Shown here piece by piece: positions 57,696-64,000 of a stretch of DNA of 64,000 nucleotides; position 1 is the first letter of the stretch, and each line of letters opens with the position of its first letter. A model generated the notes under the pieces. The model worked only from the letters and a program-made list of their open reading frames with translations. It made no database searches and was not told the DNA's origin. This DNA comes from Actinomycetota bacterium (GTDB lineage Bacteria > Actinomycetota > Actinomycetes > Actinomycetales > Microbacteriaceae), in contig JAIUPK010000003.1 in the NCBI GenBank assembly GCA_020160915.1, positions 372,001 to 436,000 on the forward strand. Direction: 5' to 3'. Position numbers and translations under genes: made by a program.

Positions 57696-58930
57696 CCGTC
57701 GATCGTGCGCCTCTCGACGCCAGTGATGAGCGGGGCCTGCTCCCCGAGGGCATCCGCGCCGCTGCGGGCAACCTGGTGGCGCGGATACGCGGCGGTGACC
57801 TCGGTGCCGCACCCGTCATCGCCGGACTGCTGCTCATCTGGATCGTCTTCCAGCTGCTCAATCCGAACTTCCTGTCCAGCACCAACCTGGTGAACCTCAC
57901 CATGCAGAGCGCCGCCCTCGGCACCTCGGCCATCGGTGTAGTGCTCGTGCTACTGCTCGGCGAGATCGATATCTCGGTCGGCTCGGTGAGCGGTCTCGCC
58001 TCCGCGATTCTCGCTGTGGGCTACGTTCAGATGGGCCTGCCGATCGCCCTGGTGATCGTTGCAGCCCTGGCGACCGGCGCCCTGATCGGGCTGGCCTTCG
58101 GACTGCTGCGCACGCGATTCGGTGTGCCGAGCTTCATCATCACGCTGGCAGGGCTCCTGGCCATCCTGGGCTTCCAATTGTTCGTACTGGGCAAGACCGG
58201 CTCGATCAACATCCCCTTCGACTCATGGATCGTGCAATTCGGCCAGCAGTGGTTCCTCCCCCCGTGGGCCTCGTACTCCCTGCTCGGGGTCTCGGTGCTG
58301 CTGTTCGCGGTGAGCCAGTACAGCAACTCGCGACGACGGGATGCGGCCGGGCTGAACTCCACCTCGACCATGCTCATCGTCGTGCGCAGCGTGGTCCTGC
58401 TCGTGGTGCTCGGTGTCGCCATCTGGTACCTGAACCTCACCCGCGGGGTCGGGGCCATGTTCGCGCTCTTCATCAGCCTCGCGGTCGTGATGCACTTCGT
58501 GCTGACTCGCACCCGCTGGGGCCGCTCGGTGTATGCCGTGGGAGGCAACGTCGAGGCGGCGAGGAGGGCGGGCATCCGAGTCAACCGGGTCTACATCTCG
58601 GTGTTCATGCTGTGCTCGATGTTCGCCGCGCTGGGCGGTGTCTTCGCTGCCGCTCGGCTGGCGGCCGCCAATCAGGGAAGCGGCGGCGCCGACGCCAATC
58701 TCACGGCGATCGCGGCAGCCGTGATCGGCGGCACGAGTCTCTTCGGTGGCCGCGGCTCCGCGTTCTCGGCCGTGCTGGGCATCCTCGTGATCATGTCGAT
58801 CACGTCGGGGTTGACACTCATCAACCCCGACTCGAGCATTCGCTACGTGATCACCGGTGCTGTGCTGCTCTTCGCGGTCGTCATCGACTCGTTGTCGCGG
58901 CGCTCACGAGCCGCAGCGGGTCGCGCCTGA
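57692..58930 (+). CDS. Sugar ABC transporter permease (CUT2)
   Basis: This 412-aa membrane protein is a paralogue of the permease at 51102-52379: LLLGEIDISVGSVSG, FGVPSFIITLAGLLAILGFQL and GGNVEAARRAGI correspond to segments of that protein. It overlaps the ATPase gene by 4 bp (ATGA). It completes the second transporter. Confidence 0.9.
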   Translation: MTVDRAPLDASDERGLLPEGIRAAAGNLVARIRGGDLGAAPVIAGLLLIWIVFQLLNPNFLSSTNLVNLTMQSAALGTSAIGVVLVLLLGEIDISVGSVSGLASAILAVGYVQMGLPIALVIVAALATGALIGLAFGLLRTRFGVPSFIITLAGLLAILGFQLFVLGKTGSINIPFDSWIVQFGQQWFLPPWASYSLLGVSVLLFAVSQYSNSRRRDAAGLNSTSTMLIVVRSVVLLVVLGVAIWYLNLTRGVGAMFALFISLAVVMHFVLTRTRWGRSVYAVGGNVEAARRAGIRVNRVYISVFMLCSMFAALGGVFAAARLAAANQGSGGADANLTAIAAAVIGGTSLFGGRGSAFSAVLGILVIMSITSGLTLINPDSSIRYVITGAVLLFAVVIDSLSRRSRAAAGRA

Positions 58931-58944
58931 CGCCTTGAGTCAAC

Positions 58945-58984
58945 CCGATCGGCCCCTGCTCCGGAAGGAGAAGGGGCCGATCGG
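58945..58984. terminator. Bidirectional terminator between convergent permease genes
   Basis: CCGATCGGCCCCT (58945-58957) and AGGGGCCGATCGG (58972-58984) form a perfect 13-bp stem over 14 nt. It sits in the 71-bp gap between two convergent operons. Confidence 0.85.
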
Positions 58985-59001
58985 CTTGCCTGGAGGTGTG
59001 A

Positions 59002-60222
59002 CTAGCGGCCGCCCGCGCGACGCTTGTTGAAGACGTCGAAGGCGACTGCGAACAGGAGCACGAGACCCTTGACGGCCTGCTGCCACTCGATGCCGATACC
59101 GAGGATCGACATACCGTTGTTGAGCACACCGATGATCAGACCACCGATGATGGCTCCGCCGATGGTGCCGACGCCGCCCTGAACGGCCGCGCCACCGATG
59201 AACGCCGCGGAGATGGCCTCGAGCTCGAAGCCGTCACCGGCCTTCGGTCCCGCGAGGTTCAGTCGAGCGGTGAACACGAGGCCGGCGAGGGCCGCGAGGA
59301 ATCCCATGTTGACGAAGATCAGGAAGTCGACGCGACGGGTCTTGACACCGCTGAGCTCTGCAGCGTGACGGTTGCCACCGATCGCGTAGACGTGGCGGCC
59401 GAAGACACTGCGGTTGGTGACGATGCCGTAGATCATCACGAGCACGGCGAGGATGATCAGAGTAACCGGGATGCCCTTGAAGGTGGCGAGCGCGTACGCG
59501 AATGCCAGCACACCCACCGTGACCAGCACGAGCTTGGCGATGAACCAGGCGATCGGCTCGACGTCCTGGCCGTAGCTCTGGCGGCCAGCGCGCGAGCGCA
59601 CCTGCTGCACGACGAGGCCCACGATCGCGATCACCGCGATACCCATGGTCAACGGATCGACCGGGAACTCCCCGAAGACATTCGTCAGGAAGCCGTTACC
59701 GAGAGCTCGATACTCCTCGGGGAATGAGCCGATGTTCGAGTTGCCGAGTACCACTAGAGCAAGGCCGCGGAAGATGAGCATGCCCGCCAAGGTGACGATG
59801 AACGCGGGTATGCCCACATAGGCGATCCAGAATCCCTGCCACGCCCCGACCAGCGCACCGATGAGCAGCGACAGGATGATGGCGATCCACCACGGCAACT
59901 CCATCTTGACCGCGAAGACACCGGACACGGCACCGATGAACGCGGCGACCGAGCCGACCGAGAGGTCGATGTGGCCGGCGACGATCACGATCACCATTCC
60001 GATGGCCAGAATCAGGATGTACCCGTTCTGCACGATCAGGTTGGAGATGTTCTGCGGCCGGAGCAGGATGCCCTGGGTGAGAATCGAGAACAGCACCACC
60101 ACGGCGATGAGGGCGATGAAGATGCCGTTCTTGCCGAGGTCGGTGATGACGTGGCTGATCGCGGAGGTGGCCCGGTTCTTGGGCGGACCCACCTGCTCCA
60201 CGAGAGTGTCGTTGTCGCTCAT
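59002..60222 (-). CDS. gguB: Sugar ABC transporter permease (GguB/MmsB type)
   Basis: This 406-aa membrane protein has GMVIVIVAGHIDLSVGS, VGIPAFIVTLAGMLIFRGLALV and IGGNRHAAELSGVKTRRV, typical of the multiple-monosaccharide transporter permease. With the ATPase and ChvE-like protein upstream it would import arabinose, galactose, xylose and similar sugars. It follows the ATPase gene by 31 bp. Confidence 0.91.
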   Translation of the reverse strand: MSDNDTLVEQVGPPKNRATSAISHVITDLGKNGIFIALIAVVVLFSILTQGILLRPQNISNLIVQNGYILILAIGMVIVIVAGHIDLSVGSVAAFIGAVSGVFAVKMELPWWIAIILSLLIGALVGAWQGFWIAYVGIPAFIVTLAGMLIFRGLALVVLGNSNIGSFPEEYRALGNGFLTNVFGEFPVDPLTMGIAVIAIVGLVVQQVRSRAGRQSYGQDVEPIAWFIAKLVLVTVGVLAFAYALATFKGIPVTLIILAVLVMIYGIVTNRSVFGRHVYAIGGNRHAAELSGVKTRRVDFLIFVNMGFLAALAGLVFTARLNLAGPKAGDGFELEAISAAFIGGAAVQGGVGTIGGAIIGGLIIGVLNNGMSILGIGIEWQQAVKGLVLLFAVAFDVFNKRRAGGR

Positions 60223-60253
60223 TGCTATGTACTCCTAGTGCAATGCCCCTCGC

Positions 60254-61783
<1,530 letters not shown>

Positions 61784-61835
61784 TTCTGGCCCGACTTCCT
61801 TGTAGTGGCTGGATTTCAGAGTAGTGGAGGGGGTG

Positions 61836-61871
61836 CTGATGGTGGGGGAGAATTCTCTCCCCCACCATCAG
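61836..61871 (-). terminator. Perfect 16-bp hairpin between chvE-like and gguA-like genes
   Basis: CTGATGGTGGGGGAGA (61836-61851) and TCTCCCCCACCATCAG (61856-61871) pair perfectly over ATTC. It lies 33 bp after the binding-protein stop, within one operon, with no T-run; it probably reduces downstream expression or stabilises the upstream mRNA. Confidence 0.8.
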
Positions 61872-61903
61872 TGAGTGGAACTAGCTGAGAGTGTCAGTCC
61901 TCG

Positions 61904-63019
61904 TTAGAGGCCGATCTCCGCAGCGGTCCAGTAACCGGTGTCGACCAGGGCTTCCTTGACGTTGTCCTTGGTGACCTGAACCGGCTGGAGCAGGTACGAC
62001 GGCACAACGAGCTTGCCGTTGTCGTACGTGGTGGTGTCGTTGATCTCCGGCTCGTCACCGTTCAGAACGGCGACAGCCATACCGGCTGCAACCTTCGCGA
62101 GCTCGCGAGTGTCCTTGAAGATGGTGGCGTACTGCTCACCGGCGAGGATCGCCTTGACCGAGTCGACCTCGGCGTCCTGGCCCGAGATGATCGGCCATTC
62201 TGCACCCACCGTGTAGCCGGCGTCGGTCAGCGCGGAGATGATTCCACGCGACAGGCCGTCGTACGGGCTCAGAACAGCGTTGACCTTGCTGCCGTCGGAG
62301 TAGTTCGCCGTGAGGAGGTCCTCCATGCGGCTCTGGGCAACTTCGCCGTCCCAACGGAGGGTGGCTGCCTGCTCGATGTCGGTCTGACCCGACTTCACGA
62401 CGAGCGTTCCGTCATCGATCAGCGGCTGGAGCACGTCCATGGCGCCGTTGAAGAAGAAGAATGCGTTGTTGTCGTCGAGCGAACCGGCGAACAGCTCGAT
62501 GTTGAACGGGCCCTTGGGCGCGTCAGCGATCGGGGTGCCGTCGAGCTCCGTCAGGCCGAGGCCGTTCAGGAGGGTCCAGGCCTGCTGCTGTCCAACGAGG
62601 AAGTTGTCGAACGTGGCGTAGTAGTTCACGTTCTCCGAGTCGCGGATGAGGCGGTCGTAGGCGATGACCGGGATGCCACCGTCAGCGGCCTCCTGGAGAA
62701 CGCTCGTGAGCGTGGTGCCGTCGATCGCGGCGATGATCAGGACCTTTGCGCCCTTGGTGATCATGTTCTCGACCTGGCTCACCTGGGTGGGGATGTCGTC
62801 CTCGGCGTACTGGAGGTCAACGGTGAATCCCTCAGCCTCAAGGGTGTCCTTGAGTGCGTTGCCGTCGGCGATCCAACGCTCCGACGACTTGGTCGGCATT
62901 GCAACGCCGATGAGGCCGCTTTCGCCACCGCTGCCACTGTCAGCAGCCGGGGCGCAGGCCGCGAGGCCGGCAACCAGGGCACCGGCAGCAACGAGAGAGA
63001 TGATGCTTCTCTTCTTCAC
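61904..63019 (-). CDS. chvE: Multiple-monosaccharide-binding lipoprotein (ChvE type)
   Basis: This 371-aa protein begins (V)[21 protein letters not shown] with a lipobox (about residues 17-21) and a binding fold with [45 protein letters not shown] and [14 protein letters not shown], as in ChvE/GguD-linked proteins. The GTG at 63019 follows AAAGGAA; upstream codons to 63259 overlap the epimerase gene and are not real. Confidence 0.93.
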   Translation of the reverse strand: MKKRSIISLVAAGALVAGLAACAPAADSGSGGESGLIGVAMPTKSSERWIADGNALKDTLEAEGFTVDLQYAEDDIPTQVSQVENMITKGAKVLIIAAIDGTTLTSVLQEAADGGIPVIAYDRLIRDSENVNYYATFDNFLVGQQQAWTLLNGLGLTELDGTPIADAPKGPFNIELFAGSLDDNNAFFFFNGAMDVLQPLIDDGTLVVKSGQTDIEQAATLRWDGEVAQSRMEDLLTANYSDGSKVNAVLSPYDGLSRGIISALTDAGYTVGAEWPIISGQDAEVDSVKAILAGEQYATIFKDTRELAKVAAGMAVAVLNGDEPEINDTTTYDNGKLVVPSYLLQPVQVTKDNVKEALVDTGYWTAAEIGL

Positions 63020-63066
63020 TGTGTTTCCTTTCGATTGATGGACGTCGTTGTCGTTGTGGTGCATGC

Positions 63067-63093
63067 ACCCGATCTCGTCCATGAAGATCGGGT
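63067..63093 (-). terminator. Hairpin between the araD-like and chvE-like genes
   Basis: ACCCGATCT (63067-63075) and AGATCGGGT (63085-63093) form a perfect 9-bp stem over 9 nt in the 109-bp gap. It has no T-run; it could be partial terminator or leader structure. Confidence 0.5.
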
Positions 63094-63128
63094 CTCTGAC
63101 CGGAACGAATCCCGGGGAGTCTGGGGGG

Positions 63129-63839
63129 TCACGACAGGGCTCCCTGCGGAGCCTGGCCGTATACGTTCTGATAGCGCTCGAAGAGCGAGTCGATGGCATC
63201 CTGCGGGATGGAGATGAGTGCGCCGCCCGCGCGGGCGAGGTGCACTGTGCGCGCGACATCCTCGACCATGACGGCGGCCTTCACCGCGTCGCGAGCGGTG
63301 CTGCCGATCGTGAACGGGCCGTGGCCCTGCATGAGCACGGCCCGCGAGCGGTGCCCGGACAGGGTCTCGACGATTCCACGACCGATCGAGTCATCCCCGA
63401 TGATCGCGAACGGACCGACGGGGATCGGCCCACCGAACTCGTCGGCCATCGCAGTGAGCACGCAGGGGATCTCCTCGCCGCGGGCGGCCCAGGCCGTCGC
63501 ATAAGGGGAGTGAGTGTGAACGACGCCACCGACGTGCGCCATGTGACGGTAGACGTAGGCGTGAGCGGCGGTGTCGCTCGACGGCTCGCGCTCGCTTCCG
63601 GGAGTGCCCGGGATGACGACGCCATCCAGGTCGCAGACGATCATGTTCTCGGGGCTCAACTCGGCGTAGGAGACACCGCTCGGCTTGATCACGAAGACAT
63701 CGGCGCCGGGCACGCGGCCGGAGACATTTCCCCCGGTCCAGGTCACCAGACCGTTGCGAACCAGCTCGCCGTGAAGGGCGGCCACCTCGTCACGAGTCCG
63801 CGCGATGGCGACCTCGATCTCGGGGCTGAACGCGCTCAT
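63129..63839 (-). CDS. araD: L-ribulose-5-phosphate 4-epimerase
   Basis: This 236-aa class II aldolase-family protein has the phosphate-binding GGNVSGR and KPSG motifs, zinc ligands in [15 protein letters not shown] and a His in MQGHGPF. It epimerises L-ribulose 5-phosphate to D-xylulose 5-phosphate. ATG 63839 follows GGAG; an upstream start at 63881 is less likely. It is first in the operon with the ChvE-type transporter, and its promoter has a 14-bp inverted repeat. Confidence 0.92.
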   Translation of the reverse strand: MSAFSPEIEVAIARTRDEVAALHGELVRNGLVTWTGGNVSGRVPGADVFVIKPSGVSYAELSPENMIVCDLDGVVIPGTPGSEREPSSDTAAHAYVYRHMAHVGGVVHTHSPYATAWAARGEEIPCVLTAMADEFGGPIPVGPFAIIGDDSIGRGIVETLSGHRSRAVLMQGHGPFTIGSTARDAVKAAVMVEDVARTVHLARAGGALISIPQDAIDSLFERYQNVYGQAPQGALS

Positions 63840-63890
63840 GTGACTCCATCGTCTGGTGCTCGACTGCGGTGGGACGGTCATGCGAACGAA

Positions 63891-63939
63891 TGTGACCGTT
63901 TCGCATAACGTTGATCAGATTACACGCGAAACGGTCACA
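63891..63939. promoter_or_regulatory. Long inverted repeat upstream of araD (candidate arabinose operator)
   Basis: TGTGACCGTTTCGC (63891-63904) and GCGAAACGGTCACA (63926-63939) are perfect 14-bp arms 21 bp apart, centred about 75 bp upstream of the araD start. The symmetry suggests two half sites for a dimeric or tetrameric LacI- or GntR-type regulator; the regulator is not in the window. A further palindrome ACCGATCGGT lies at 63959-63968. Confidence 0.7.
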
Positions 63940-64000
63940 TCTGTCAAGCGTGCAGGTCACCGATCGGTCACGATTGGCTGAGAACGCGGCTCACGACGAA

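Overview
The window comes from a high-GC actinobacterium, most likely a member of the Microbacteriaceae. This is judged from codon use, leaderless or GTG-started genes, actinobacterial families (a Rv2578c-like radical SAM protein, DUF4244, ponA2 with PASTA domains, a 6C RNA) and interspersed repeats such as GGTTTCGATACG...CTACTCAACC. I cannot name the genus from sequence alone. No prophage, insertion sequence, plasmid function or CRISPR array is visible, so this looks like ordinary chromosome.

Layout. 1-6256: the tail of an ABC exporter, a SpoU methyltransferase, succinate-semialdehyde dehydrogenase, nicotinamidase, a D,D-carboxypeptidase and a secreted CAP-like protein. 6433-7210: tRNA-Thr and a TetR regulator. 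7253-15045: two tandem lipoprotein hydrolases, then holB, tmk and topA. 15124-17899: a compact tad pilus locus. 17900-18582: five tandem 60-bp repeats and a 6C small RNA. 18583-24894: acs, ridA, a DUF4177-like gene, ponA2 and a metallophosphoesterase; as I remember it, the order topA / tad / 6C / acs / ponA2 is also seen in mycobacteria. 24932-29743: tRNA-Pro, tdk, an orphan response regulator, a LexA-boxed radical SAM gene, mqo and a GDSL lipoprotein. 29780-35314: asd-lysC and recR-dnaX. 35550-45390: a DUF559 gene flanked by repeats, ackA-pta, SRP RNA, tRNA-Ser, a membrane-protein pair, a HerA-like ATPase, a GNAT and a saccharopine-dehydrogenase-like enzyme.

45387-64000 is mostly a pentose-use region. 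A ROK repressor precedes xylA, xylB and a CE7 acetylxylan esterase. Two xylose-type (CUT2) ABC transporters are arranged as mirror images around a second ROK gene. A third, ChvE/GguAB-type transporter follows an L-ribulose-5-phosphate 4-epimerase gene whose promoter carries a perfect 14-bp inverted repeat. Together these genes would deacetylate xylan fragments, import xylose and arabinose, and feed them into the pentose phosphate pathway.

The most interesting non-coding content is: the 6C RNA, whose C-rich loops match G-runs in the leader of the CAP-like gene; a perfect SOS box before the radical SAM gene; several families of long intergenic palindromes; a palindrome-flanked DUF559 gene; and a TCGA-rich repeat that has entered at least five coding regions as VVEPVETP or PVSTSSTT peptides.
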